Shown here: piece by piece, positions 33,268 through 45,874 of the stretch
Position numbering within the stretch: the first letter of the stretch is position 1
Layout: the number at the start of each line of letters is the position of its first letter
Source: Isoetes taiwanensis
Taxonomy: Eukaryota; Streptophyta; Lycopodiopsida; Isoetales; Isoetaceae
Reading direction: 5' to 3'
Assembly: GCA_021234155.1 (NCBI GenBank)
Contig: JAJEKV010000008.1
Coordinates: 18,987,308 to 19,051,307 of the forward strand
DNA: 64,000 nt
Notes under the pieces: model-generated
The model's database searches: none
What the model saw: only the letters and a program-made list of their open reading frames with translations
Told to the model about the DNA's origin: nothing
Translations under genes and position numbers: made by a program

Positions 33268-33296
33268 CTAGAAACGTGTGCCCGGCGATGCCGGGC
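33268..33296 (-). mobile_element. Helitron 3' terminus, copy 1
   Basis: On the minus strand a 7-bp-stem hairpin, GCCCGGC-ATC-GCCGGGC (33280-33296), is followed after 8 bases (ACACGTTT) by CTAG (33268-33271) and a flanking T. Hairpin, short spacer, CTRR end and insertion between A and T are the defining 3' features of Helitrons. The element body would lie to the right, on the minus strand. Confidence 0.75.
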
Positions 33297-34880
33297 ATTA
33301 GTTGTGGACACGTGGAATGGGAAATTACTATAGTTTATAGGTGGAATAAGAATGAAAATGTTATCGTTGTTATAGATGTATTAGAGTATCACCATGAAGG
33401 TTTTGGGGTCTAGGCATTAGCCATGGGCTCATTGAATGGGTAGGAATAACAAAAAGCATACTGTGCAACATAATGCGTGAATGTAATAGAATGCATATAA
33501 TTTAGGGTATTGGTTCGTGGGTTGCCATAGTTTAGGCTTTTGCGGATGTATTTTTGGGTGTCAAGTATTTTTTTTGCATTAAATGTCTAGCATTTCATGC
33601 ATATAGGGCCCTTTGGTCATGTACATTCCTCTTTTGCACGAGATAGGGACGTTTAAGCTTAAGATCTTGGATCAATGATAACAATACATGGCTTCAAGCA
33701 TTGTGTATCAACATGAAGATATACATAACGTCAAAATACCATAGCATTTGTAAAATTTTAGGGTGATTAAATGTGAAATAAAGTTTTTAAGGTTATACAA
33801 CACATGTGCAACTTTGAAACATGTATCACATTATCTCCAAAGAATGTTGAGAAGGGGAAGGTGATGCCCCTTATCTTATCTCAGGGTATGTCCCTTACTT
33901 TATCTCCAATGTTGAGAAGGAAAAGAGATGTCTCTTAATAAGTCGCTTGGAAAAATTGCACCCTTATGATTTAAGAATCTATAATATAATGCTATACCAC
34001 AAAACAGAAGTTGGGTTAGCGTTTTGATTATGGTTTTGCCATGTGTTCCCTCCCTCCAACACGGAATGGCAGCCGGGATCGAGGATTTCGCTTAGTCCAA
34101 GAGAAAAAATCAGTGCTTTAACTTTCAAATCCGTGCATCCCCACAAAAAAACGGTGCTTTTGCTTAATTCTTCAAATCTGTGTGCATCCACCAAGAGAAA
34201 GCAATAGAAAACATGCATCCCAACTTAGGGAAATGGTAGTGGACCTGTCATTCCAGTGCACACAGGAGACCCGCTCCCGTCGGTTGCGGGGCCCATCCTA
34301 TGGTGCCGAAAAGGCATCCCCAATGCCATTCCCCTATACATTCATGTGTTTTTAATTGATGGCAATAATTTGAGAGGGTATCTCTAGCCAAGAAGTTTAC
34401 ATAGAATATATTGACACATTTCATATGTACCACAAATTCCAAGAAATATAATTAGAATGTAAGAATTTACATTTTTCATTTAGTAGTCCAAATAGCAACT
34501 TTGATCCCTATCAAATTTGTACACATGTATTAGACTATGCAGTTGTATGTAACATTAGCTAGAGTTTGTATCTCACTTTGAAAATAGAGTTATCCACAAT
34601 CTTAACAAAGTTATCGACAACATTTGAATTATTTATAAATTGTGCCTAGAGCAATTTGCTTGCTTCCAATCTGTATAATTGCATTTGACTTGGATGCACA
34701 TTGACAAATTGATGAATATTGCAGCGACATTAAGATAAAAATATTGATAAGAAATATATTGTCAAAACAATAATCATCTACTTCTTCATGCCGTCAATCA
34801 AGGGTTCCTCTTCATGCTCATTGTCATCATATGATATGTAGAAGCTAACATATAGGACACTGTTTTCCCTTCCAGCACAT
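33297..34880. other. Non-coding DNA, presumed Helitron body
   Basis: AT-rich, without a supported frame until the DXS exon copy. By the orientation of the terminus at 33268 this should be Helitron interior, but a helicase or Rep domain is absent, so the element would be non-autonomous. Confidence 0.4.
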
Positions 34881-34892
34881 TAACCTTCTTAC

Positions 34893-35009
34893 CGGAATAG
34901 CCTGCATTGTTCATTGCCTCATATGCCTGTCCTGCTGTCATTGCTCTGTCTCCTATCACTCCAATCACATTGTTGTTTTCTCCCTTCAAATCTCGTGCTA
35001 CCACCATAC
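34893..35009 (-). pseudogene. Copy of one DXS exon (1-deoxy-D-xylulose-5-phosphate synthase), copy B'
   Basis: DXS makes 1-deoxy-D-xylulose 5-phosphate from pyruvate and glyceraldehyde 3-phosphate, the first step of the plastid MEP pathway. This 117-bp piece is bounded by a splice acceptor (ACAG) and a donor (GTAAG) on the minus strand. It encodes [21 protein letters not shown] and [16 protein letters not shown], the thiamine-diphosphate region of the enzyme. The GDG motif has become GDR, so it could not bind the cofactor normally. No other DXS exon lies nearby, and the intron-like flank downstream is shared with copy B at 45.9 kb. Retained splice sites show a DNA-level copy, not a retrocopy. 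It sits between two Helitron ends. Confidence 0.85.
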
Positions 35010-35088
35010 CTGTTACATTCTTATTTTGTAAGTCTAAACAATCATAATTTTCACTAGTACATTTCACACAGTCTTGAACTAAAATGCA

Positions 35089-35116
35089 CTAGTTATGGTG
35101 CCCGGCGTTGCCGGGC
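35089..35116 (-). mobile_element. Helitron 3' terminus, copy 2
   Basis: Hairpin GCCCGGC-AAC-GCCGGGC (35100-35116) on the minus strand, spacer ACCATAA, then CTAG (35089-35092) followed by T. This has the same architecture as copies 1 and 4. Confidence 0.75.
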
Positions 35117-35521
35117 TTTAATAACAATTTGAAGAGGTGGTTGCTTCATCATTGAATAGAATAAAGAATGTGGCTCAGAGGGGGCAAGGGTAATATAGAG
35201 CAGCCCTTCAAGATTCTTTGATAAAGGTGGAAAACCATTTGCCACAAAATTATGGATTTGATCTCCAATGTCAAATGTTTGGGTTTGTCTTTGCATTGAC
35301 CTATCTAGTTTATCAATTTGTCAATGCTTTTCATCTCTAAAGGATTATGGACATCAAGTTATCCAAGGATTATGAACATCAAGATGGATAACGCTCAATT
35401 TGAATTTTTGTCATGGATTAATTCCTATGGTAAGATTGCTTAGATAGCCAAATTTTACATGGTTTTTTGCTGTATTAGGCTTGGCAATATCGAAATTAAG
35501 GAATAAAAGGAAAGTAATGGT

Positions 35522-35538
35522 GCCCGGCGTTGCCAGGC
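35522..35538 (-). mobile_element. Helitron 3' hairpin, copy 3 (degenerate)
   Basis: The same hairpin with one mismatch (GCCTGGC / GCCGGGC on the minus strand). The spacer ACCATTA matches copy 2, but the CTAG end is lost (CTTT). Confidence 0.6.
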
Positions 35539-36242
35539 TTTATGAATTATTTTTCAGCAAATGGGAAACTAAAAACCATCATATAATTAAGGTTTTGAAA
35601 GCTTATTAAGGGGTGATAAAAATGTCATTCATAAGTTGTTTGTGTAACTGTGTAATGAAAGTACTCATATGATTTAAAAGATCATTTTGGTACTGGAATA
35701 TTGTTAGCTAGTTAATTCATAGTTTTAACGTCGTGTATTGGGCAGCATCCCTCAGTGTTATATGATGTATTTTAACGTCTAAATATTCGAAGCAATAGTT
35801 GGTAACTAATTGTGTTGAGAAAGAGGATCTTTTCCAAGTGAATGAAGTCGATGCCATTTTGTAGTGTCATAGCGAGTAGAGATTCTACTATAGAGTTGCA
35901 CTTATATTGGGTTGCACCAATGTTCATGCTTAGATGGGTCAGGTGCCATGGAGTTAAATCTTCTAATAGTGCCTTTCATCTATTGAGGTATGATTCTACA
36001 GTCTAAGGGATAGATCGATAAGATAATGAAAGGATATAATTACAAAATGCGGTCTAGTTTTATTGGCAAGGATACGATTAAGAGGTTTTTTATATGTTAA
36101 AACATGTTTTGGCTTCCTTTCATCATTGCTCTCTCTATCAATGATGAAGCATCAACCTTTGAAGGCAACTGCTATATTTTCTGATCATATCGACTTATGA
36201 CGAAATTTTTTGCATTGGCATAGTGTACAATTTAACCACTTA

Positions 36243-36272
36243 CTAGTAAATGTGTGCCCGGCGTTGCCGGGC
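36243..36272 (-). mobile_element. Helitron 3' terminus, copy 4
   Basis: Perfect hairpin (36256-36272), spacer ACACATTTA like copy 1, CTAG (36243-36246), then T. Copies 1 and 4 share one spacer type, and copies 2 and 3 another. Confidence 0.75.
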
Positions 36273-36626
36273 TAATGTTAACTTTCTCTAATGTAGCCTT
36301 GTTACTCTTCTGATAAATCATATGTGATGTTGGATGTTGTTATGGCGACACAACTTGATGTCTGCACAATTAGAAGCATTTAAGCACATAAACATGCTTG
36401 ATATCCTAAAAATTTGACCAAATGAGAGTTTCCATAATAAGTTTTATAATGAGAGGCTTTAATTGGAGTCTAATATTGGACATAATATAAGGTTTTTGTT
36501 TGGACTTATAGCATAGGCTCAATAAGCTTAAGCCTATAAACCAATGTGTTGTCAAGATGTAGAAGATGTTCTTTAGCTTGACTTGCATGATAACAAAGGC
36601 CTAAATAATTGTTAATTTTTGAATTA

Positions 36627-37735
36627 ACATTTACAATAGTGACACCCTGAAAGTGAACATAGCTAAAACGAAAATCATGATCTTTGGCACGAGAGAGAGA
36701 CCGCAGTTCACATATCAGGGTGTCACTATTGTAAATGTGGAGAGTTTCAAATATTTGGGGATAGATTTCTCATCAAATTATAATTGGAAAGATTGCATTA
36801 AAAGACGTGTTGCGGTGGAAAAGTCGCTTATATATGGGATGCTATCCACGCCGCTCCAAAGATACACTTACATGATTGGGGGCTGAAAAAAGTTTTTGTA
36901 TAAGACACCGGTAGCTCCAAAGAATTCAGATGGGTCCCCATTGGGGAGGTTTTGTCTTCTAAGCTCGATATACAAGTGGAATCAGGCAAAAACAGCCATC
37001 GAGAGAAGAATTAGGGGTAAAAGGCACAATACCATATGCTCTTATGCTTGCGTGACGAGGTCATCCCTTTGAGCTAGAAGCAATCAGATCAAACTATAAA
37101 CTTTGTGAATAGATTGAATAGCATGCCATCAGACGATTACCCCATCAAGCAATGCGAGTCTCATTAGAACATGGCTTTGGTGGATGTGATGAAATGGGCG
37201 TAAAAATGGGGGGATGGATGAAAATTGGCCGTATTAAATAAAAAGGAAGCAAGACAATTGCTTGAACAACTGATTATCCAGGGTCGAAAGGGAAGCTTAA
37301 TGATCCATTACGAGAGCATGTGAATTCTTTAGACTCATATGGCTTATCAGAATACATGAGAGCTGATATACCGAGATTTTTGAAGAAAATAATGGCACGG
37401 TATAGGTTAAGCTCTCACAGTTGGCAATCGAGATCTGGTCGATGGTCTAAAAACCCATTGAAGAGAGACTTTGCAAAGTGATCTTTATAGTGTTGAGGAC
37501 GAAGATCATGTTTTTACTAAGTGCCCAAAGATATGAAGATCTTAGAGAGAGATTCGGCATACATGTAGAAAACTTCAAGTCTTTGTTTCAATTACCATTT
37601 TTTACAGTAGGATTGTATATCAAAGCAGTAGATGAGCACCGTTCTTTACTGCTTAAAGTATGATGTATTTGGGCTCCATGGCCTTCTTGGCCCGAGTGAG
37701 CATAGACATAAATAAATAAATAAATAAATAAATTT
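36627..37735 (+). mobile_element. Small 5'-truncated LINE with AAAT-repeat tail
   Basis: The frame 36653-36886 (NIAKTKIMIFGTRERPQF, FKYLGIDFSSNYNWKDCIKRR) is the region just after the RT catalytic box of non-LTR elements. The C-terminal text (37478-37663, YEDLRERFGIHVENFKSLF) and a tail (ATAA)n at 37708-37733 complete it. A short-repeat tail instead of poly(A) separates it from the L1 copies in this window. At its 5' edge a 24-bp stretch (36627-36650) is an exact reverse complement of 36715-36738 inside the element. Stops occur between 36886 and 37478, so it is dead. Confidence 0.8.
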
Positions 37736-39200
37736 TCCAAATCCTGCAGCGGACAGTTTGACATTCAGTTTAGCTATAATGGAGTTAGTATTCCATGATA
37801 TCGTGAGGCTCATTACTGCTCTTTCTCTAGGCAGCATACGATTTACAAAAATATGCTAATTCAACTTAATCATCTGGCTTCTATAAATATAGTGAATTGT
37901 AGATGGAATGGTTCTGCAAATATAGCCCATGTTCTGCAAAATATTTTATCTTCCTCCTCACCATTGCAACTTCTCTAAACTTTGCCAAGCAAGGATTTGC
38001 TCCTTTAAATGTAGAAAAAACATCTGATAACCAAGTCTCCAACATGGTACCCATTTTGTAAGAAAGAAATACATTCTCATTTCTACATGCTTAGAATTGT
38101 GGTTCATAATCATTTGTACATGCATGTGGATTAGCCTTTTGAAAAGTGAGATTGAAGGAGTAGAGATACACATAGGAAAGGGACCATAAGGAAGAGCAAA
38201 TGATAAGCAAAGACATTTCCTGTAAGAAATCCAATATAGTAGCCAACCCATAAACAAATAGGAGAAAATGTGCTACCTTCATAATATGCTCAAGCTTTCC
38301 TGTTTGATTATATCAGCAGTATATCTTTCTGCATAAAGAGAGAAACGTCAAGCATGCTGCCTGCATGAAATGTGACAGAAGTGTATTATGAAATTTTGCC
38401 ACGATATAGGGGCCAGGTCAGAGCCATATCCCTGCAGATGCTAGATTAATCGGAGCAATAAAAACCAAGCAAAAAAATCCAAATGCTCTTAGATGCAAGA
38501 AGAAGCATAAGATTTAGAAAGTGCACAAAATTAGCAATAATCAAATAAAAACAGGGATATGTTCATGATTTTTCCAACCGTTCTATGAACTGTATCCGTC
38601 TTTATCTCTGTACATCTTCTCTACTTCCATATGTCTGCCACCAACATCTATAGATGACCAAAGAAATAAAATGAATCAAGATTCTAGCACCGATCTAAGG
38701 TTGATTGCTTAATAGGAAACGGGCGAAACTGCATTTTGTTTGTTCCTAAATCTATAAGAAAAATGAAAAAAGAACGAAACTGCATCTATGTCTTGCCTCG
38801 TTCTGTAACAGAAGTTGGAATCCTTTGTTTGTATAAAAATTCTAGTTATAGGCATCCTTAAAGCTAGATTGGATGTCGTTCTGTATACCCACATAAGAAT
38901 CGATGAAGAATCGCTACAGAAAGATCGGCTGCATGCTATTACAGACTGTTGCATATGCTACTGTTTTGCTCAAATATGCCATATCTGCAGCTCCATTGCC
39001 ATATTGAACCTAAAACTCCATTGCTATAACGCCAGAGCTCCCAGAGAACGAAAATCACAATTCCCTAAATGATACAAACTGCTCACATACCTTCTCATAA
39101 GGGAAATCGGGACCAGGCTATGGCAGGGCCAGATTGGATAACAAATTCTCATGTTCTACATTCAAGCAAGGTAAAACAAAAACTGGAATCCAGATACTAA
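37736..39200. other. Unassigned DNA, no gene seen
   Basis: About 1.5 kb of ordinary composition, with only short frames on both strands and no recognised terminus, domain or RNA gene. Confidence 0.45.
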
Positions 39201-39220
39201 TAAGCCCGGCGTTTACCGCC
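39201..39220 (-). mobile_element. Degenerate Helitron-type hairpin, copy 5
   Basis: ACTAATAAGCCCGGCGTTT-ACCGCC keeps the left stem, the loop and a CTAA in place of CTAG at the right distance. I read it as an older copy of the same terminus, weaker than copies 1, 2 and 4. Confidence 0.4.
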
Positions 39221-42200
39221 TAATGTAGAAATCCACGCCGTCTCCAAGTTCCAAGCAAACACCTTGCACGCTGCAAAAGCTTCAAGCTCCAACCCCTGTT
39301 ATTGTCTGGCGGCATTGAACCCAGCGGGCTTATCTTCAAAGCCAGATCCACACATACACGATTTAACTCAATGAATGTTTCAGGAACTTTGCTTGAATAG
39401 TTTGAAACATTCCATTTAACTCAAATGGGGAGCTTTTTGGGTAGCGAGATACCTGTTACCTGACTGATTCTTAGGGGTATGCTGTCTTATGCTGCAAGTG
39501 TATCCTCTGTTTCTTGGTTTGCTGTAAGTGTATCCTCTGTTTCCTGCATGAAGAATGAGCACACGGGTTAAGGGAAGGCAAAACACTAATCTACTGCAAG
39601 AATCAAACCCTAAATGCAACAAAAATCCTACCTGAATGTCAAATCCGGTGCTAATCCAGTGCTACAGCCTGCTGGGCGCTAATAATCTGGCGACCCTTTT
39701 GTGCATGCAAAAAGATCTGGGCATTTGCTGGATGATTGCTTCCATTTGAAAGGAATGAAAAAATAATTAAAGGAGGAGGCATCTCGGCTGTGGAGGAACG
39801 CCTGCATCAAATCTCGCATAGTCTGCTTCCCGCTGAATTAGCTCGCACGAAAGAATCGTGATAATGATAATTGCAGGAACGAAACGTAAATGGCGTGTAA
39901 GAATTGAATTTAGTGGAAATAGGAAAGGGAAAAAAGCGTGCATAATTTTGGGACTTCTTGCCGGTTTTAAATTTTCTGATCACAAAATTTCGATTTTTTG
40001 CCGGATTTTCATGTCCACCGGCGGCCGGAAAAAAGAGGACACACCCCCCAAACACAATTTAAGTAAGTAGATAACATTGAAGCACTAAAATATGGAAGTG
40101 TTATGCATTGGCACGTTATGTAGTCTTTAATCACCCACAAAGGCATCATACAATGAAGAACAATGTTGTGTAGGCTTTAACAACCCACAAAAGCACAATA
40201 CGATGATGGACACTGTACATGCCGCATAGTAGAATGCTCATGCTCTCAACTAATTTTCATTGCTAACCTTTCATTTGGGCAAAGAGTTACCGACATACAA
40301 CTACAACCTTGGCTTTCCCTAGTGAGATATTCGCATGCCATTCACAAATGTTTTCTCCACCTTCCGAATATCGACAAATTTGTAAAACGCAAGTCATCTG
40401 TTTATTATTTACCAGATGCTCCAACAATCATGTGGACTATTATATAATTATGTATGTGTCCAAGGAAAACTGAAGATTCAAGAAGAAAGTAAAAGCAATA
40501 CCCATGATATTATAACAAAATGTTACCTTGACATGCCATTGTAGCAATATTGAATGTTGTAGCAAAGTTATAAAGAGAAAACATTTAAGAAGGAAGTCAA
40601 AGCAAGGCAATTATATAAGGAAATTAAAGCATACCTCTCAGAACCTAGAACCTACAGTAATGCATTAACAACCTTTATTTTGTAGAACCTTGTGGAGAGA
40701 TGGTGGTAGCAAAGATGATAATTTAAAATTCAAACCATTAAGCTACCCAAAATAAATTGAATCATGGAAGAAAACATTGATGTGAAGGAGGAGAAGAAGT
40801 ATAATCTTACCTTCTATACAATCATTGTCTTTTGTTAACATGAAAGGTCTGTTTTCTCAATGAAGGAGTCAACTCCTCATAGAGAAGCTTGTCCTTTTGA
40901 AAAGTCTCATACTTGAGGGGTTGTGAGTTGCATGGATGGCACTTGGGGTAAAAGGTGCACCATATGGTAAGGAACGAAGCAAGAAGATTGTCAATTGCTT
41001 AGCCTTGGTGGATCTTATATGGAATGCAATTCATTTATATGAAAGCATTCATCAACAATTGAGTCTACGCGTGCATCATTGAGGTGGTCAATATTGGCCA
41101 AACAATTTCTTTATTTGAATATACTGAAGCAATTAATATAATTTAGAATCCAATGTATAGGCCTATAATTTAGAATCCAATATATAGGCCTATATTCGTA
41201 TGACATGGCCTTCCTAGGGAGAGCCTTATGTTCCTTTTGCATGTGCTATCTACTTGTATTTTATTCGTAAAGTAAATGATCTCTCCCGCCCCTCCAAATT
41301 ATTTGCATTAGGGATTCTCTATCTGATACAGGAAAATATGGCAGCAGGGGATTATGACACCATGTATCCCTCCCAGCTCCTATTTGATTACCAAAGATCC
41401 ACACATGCCACTCATCTTCGACAATTAGAAACAACATTTTCCTTATATAGCTAGAGATGGAAGGTTGATCATTGATTTATAGGTCCTGCATACTAACTCG
41501 ACCAATATTCTTGACAATTAGAAACAACATCTTTATAGGGCCGAAGATGGAAGTCTGATCATTGATTTCATAAGCTGGTTCTTCACATAATCTGCATAAA
41601 GTAGCATGCTATAGCAGGCTTTTCTGTGCTGATACTGGTTCTTTTTTGTTATGAAAAGCAGTGAAGGCATTTGAGTTTCAATTTCTCATTGCAAATTATA
41701 GAAGTGGCCAAGGTGCTAATTATGCAGTGTCTTCCTCAACTGCCAAAGATGCTGCAGTCATGGCATTATATGCTCCATATTTGAAGACCTCAAGCTTGAT
41801 ATTCCTGTCAATTAAAAGGATATAAACAGCTCAGCTGCGCATGTAGTCAATGTGATGCTAACACATGTCTCTTGTAAATGTAGTGCTACAAATGATGGAA
41901 GTTGCACCAGCCCGAAGCTATACAGCATACACACTCTAAAAGAATAGCTCCATATCTGGAGTTCAATTGTTTGAGGCGGGATATGCACATGGTAAGTTGA
42001 TTCTCCTACAGCGAAATGGACCTATAGATGCATGTGACCTTAAATCCGATGAACATTTCAGCTGCTTTCAAATTGTGGATATCGCAATTTAAGAATCAAA
42101 ACAAAATAGGGTAATATGCCATTATCCAAAGGAGTAATGAGGAAAAAAAGGGGAATAATCCACGTAAGTCTTCAAAATTAATGGCGCTGCATTCAGAACT

Positions 42201-45070
42201 GGTTTTTTACTGCCCCAAAAACTTTCTAGTGGTCTCCTATTACACTCTAAATTGTTTATTAAAGAGGATCACATTATCTGAATGAAGAATTCATGAACTG
42301 CCCATGGCATATGTCATTCTGGCAATGTGCACTCAGATCCAAAGTCCAAAGGCTTTGCTATCCAACAGTGAAATTGGTGCTAGCCAAGATACATGTGGTA
42401 ATTAACATGTTACATAATTGACTTGTTGGTCTGCTATAGCAGGGACTTTCATGACATGCAACTGCAACTGAGACAATGCTAAATCTTCTGTGTCTGCCAA
42501 GTAGAGCTATACAACAGCATAAAAGTTGGAACTAAGAAACCAAAGCTTATGTTACCTTACCCTTTCGTAGCGAGCTCTATAAACTGTGCAGGTAATCATA
42601 TGTTAGCTTAGAAGAAAATGATGGATTGAAGCCTCTAGATCTAGCTGGTGCGTGTTAACATCAACCTGAAAAGTCAACAACCAAATTTAAAATGTGATCT
42701 GACCTACAACAAAACCCATCCATAAGCAACAAAAATTTGTCAATTGAGCCTTCATTTTACATAATCATGAAAACAACATGAAAAGAATATTTACACTGGA
42801 TGGTAATATCTTTTCTACAACAGAAGTTGCTACATAGATCAAAAATCAAACATGAATCCTAAAGGGATTTAAGGAAGTTATGGAAAAATGAGAATTATGA
42901 AGAGAATGTTGTTCAAGAATCGCCTTTAAAGATATGTCCACTGTGAAGTGCAAGGTTCTCACCCTCAACTAAGGTGGTTGTCTTGTGCCCCTCTTGTGCC
43001 CTAGTTCGATAATAACTTGCTGCTCAGCAATAAGACATAAGCATAGGAAACATTGGTAACTGCACTGCATTTACAATTTATATTAAACAGTAATAATTTA
43101 CTCATTTGTAGTAAGTCTAGGTATGTTGTACTTACTATCTGCATTATTTCGTCATGGTCTGCTCTAAGTGCTTTTATAAAGAGCATTTTAGATTCACCTT
43201 AATAAAGAGGAGACATTTAGAGGTTGGCTTAAGACTGACCTCTATGGACATGTCACCTTAGGTGTCATGTAGCAAAGAAATAGAAATGTTAAATCACCTG
43301 ACGAAAATCCTGCGTTGTTGGTAAAAGAATGGACAACATACTGAAGCTTAACTTGAAAAACATGAATTATGAATAGGGCATCTCACCAAATGTTCTTTAA
43401 CATGATATTGGATGAAGGCCGCATGGTCTTCACCACTCCATCGTAGCTTTTAGTCAGGCCTGCTACATATGAGGATGAAGATGAAATATGACCCGCTCTG
43501 TTCATATGCCAGCTGAAGAAGAAAGGAGCTTAATCCTTGCCTCTTGTTATTCTTCTTCTTCATCCTTTGGATTCCCCTTTGCTCTAGTGCCCGTATGCAT
43601 ACCTAAAAGTAGACTGCGCAAGATTTTGAAATGAGAATCATTGTTTTGCATGGCTCTTGGGACAATATTCTAAACTTTTTTTAAGAAATGGCTGGAAACA
43701 GAATATGAGATTGTGAAGATCTCCATGCCTATAAGGAAAGTTGCAAGTAGAAACTGGAGAGAGTAGAATGTTAGGAAGAAAGCTTGTGTATCTACACAGA
43801 CCAATAGATGAGAGCAATGTCTGCAAGTTTAATAGCCTCGTAATTACTTGAAGTTGTTAGATCTAGAATAAAATATTATAGGAAGTGAGCAATAAGAGAC
43901 AAATAGCTTAAAGAAAAGCACTGCACAAATATGTGAAATCTAAATATATGCACAATGCGATTGCATGCCCTCAAGGTTGTAATTGCAACAACAAACAGAC
44001 TTGAACATGCATAATGCCATTGCATGCACTCAAGGTCGTAATTGCAACAACACCACTTTAAATGAGCAGAATTAAACATACAAACTTCATAAATGAATGG
44101 AAGTATCCAGATCATACCTAGTACAATCTTAAATAATTATAGAAAATAGAATTGAAATGGAAAAGAATAATACCAGTAGACATCACGCAAACCGTCAAAC
44201 TCATCATCGCTGCCAGACCTCCCACACATTAAAAAGGAAGCAATAAATTAGAACTTTCAGTTTTGAGAGGAAATAAAAAATACAACTCAAAACAGAACAA
44301 TAGATAAAAGTGCCTAAATCCTTGACATAAAGCTCACATATTGCCTCTAACCCCAGATTTTCTCCAAGCATAAATCACCTTTGTGATCTCTTCTAGTTAG
44401 GATTTGTCACTATGTAAAAGTATAGCAAGATAATATGAAGCTTCAAAGAAGAGCTCTGCAAAAAAACCAACCACAGTTCCAATGAAGAAAAGCAAGCCAC
44501 AGTTCCAATCAAACGTGGAGCAAAATCATGGCCGAACATGGTCCTTTAAGTTTAAAGGATTTTAAGTTCAACAGGTATTCCGCATGCATCCTGAAAAATT
44601 GCCTCCATGTATTCCCCTTTTTGAATAAACAGTTGCCAATTTTAATTTTTGTGTCCATCAAAATCTTCAGTCTGATGATCGAATCATCACCACCTGTACA
44701 CCTGTGCTCATATAAAGAATTCGGAAGATGCATCGCCTACACCGGAGCCCAATAAATACATACCTGGCTAACTGCAATTTAGAAGAGCACGAAAATATCC
44801 CCATGGATACCACGGCAATGCATGCGCGTTCCTTTGTGGCATGCCCTCCGGAATGGAATTCCAAGAACAAAATATCATGGCACTTTCTAGGAATAATAAA
44901 AAAAAAAAACCTTCTACGATTTTTGGAAATCGGAAACTTTTTCCGGCAACCAGAACCCCAAAAATCATAGGAAATCAATTAAAAAAAAATTCCAAAAAAG
45001 TTTTTAGCCAAACCTGAAAATCCCAAATTAACAAGATTCATTTCATTTAATATTTGAGAAGAGCAGAGTT
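39221..45070. other. Mostly unassigned DNA; one short tandem repeat
   Basis: No complete gene is supported. At about 41141-41205 a unit of about 29 bp (AATTTAGAATCCAAT(G/A)TATAGGCCTAT) occurs twice. Around 44163-44220 the minus strand has an exon-like piece (SGSDDEFDGLRDVYW) between AG and GT, too short to assign. The segment could be the body of a decayed Helitron ending at copy 5. Confidence 0.35.
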
Positions 45071-45074
45071 TAAC

Positions 45075-45207
45075 CAAGAGCTGCAGAGATGCTAGTTGAG
45101 CCATGGCCTGTGCCAAATGCATCGTATTCGTTCTCGCTTCTTTTTATAAAACCTAAGAGCCCTGAAGTTTGTCTTATAGTGTGCAACGTTTTGCGTCGGG
45201 GATAGGT
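45075..45207 (-). pseudogene. DXS exon copy A
   Basis: A 133-bp piece on the minus strand between an acceptor (TTCCAG) and a donor (GTTAAA) encodes [20 protein letters not shown] followed by [18 protein letters not shown] and SISAALG. This is the DXS segment that contains the conserved FGTGH[SG]ST motif and normally comes just before the exon seen as copy B. Here it lies downstream of copy B on the same strand, so the exon order is reversed. The frame itself is uninterrupted. Confidence 0.88.
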
Positions 45208-45395
45208 CTGGAAAATATAAAAGACATGGACAAATTTGAAAAAAATCTGGCTTTGCATCTCATTCAAGGTGAACCATAGATCACCAGAGGCTTTCTTTAT
45301 TCTCTAGCAAATGACACTTACCAATTTACATAGAGTATAATAATTATTATCCCCTCTGGCATTATAGAAACAGAAAACCTGAAAAGTACACTTAC

Positions 45396-45530
45396 CTTCT
45401 GTTTGCATGAACATTGTTCTACTGGAACACTGGTGGCCCTTGTAGAAGGTACGATGAACAAAAACTTTACCATCATGCAGAATTCCATCCAATGTAGCAC
45501 CATAAATTAGTTGGAATGATTTCATCAACA
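45396..45530 (-). other. Exon-like open segment of unknown origin
   Basis: Between the two DXS pieces a minus-strand segment reads LIYGATLDGILHDGKVFVHR and TFYKGHQCSSRTMFMQTEG, and ends at a good donor (AAG|GTAAGT). A possible acceptor is CTATAG near 45535. I do not recognise the protein; it is not part of DXS. It may be an exon from another captured gene. Confidence 0.35.
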
Positions 45531-45874
45531 ACTATAGCTATGATTCTCAGATATAAAACATCACAACAACCATGTTTTTTGAAAATCTTCAACCGCCAAA
45601 TGAATTGCCTGAGATTCTAAAGATCATAGAGGAGAGAAAATAAAAACTTCCATGATGCTCGTTCTGGAGTTCAAATATGTCAATGGCTCTTCTAAACAAA
45701 AGAGATTTAAAAACCCGATAAAATCCATGGTGAGCTCATGGAGATTAAGAAACAAATTGTGTCGAATACAGGCTGCCAATCAAGGGTTCCTCTTCATGCT
45801 CATTGTCATCATATGATAAGTAGAAGCTAACTTATAGGACACCGTTTTCCCTTCCAGCGCATTAACCTTCTTAC

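Noticed and set aside
33268-36272. CRISPR-like array from the repeated GCCCGGC hairpin
   Set aside because: Spacing is irregular (about 420 to 1820 bp), the genome is that of a plant, and the CTAG ends fit Helitrons.
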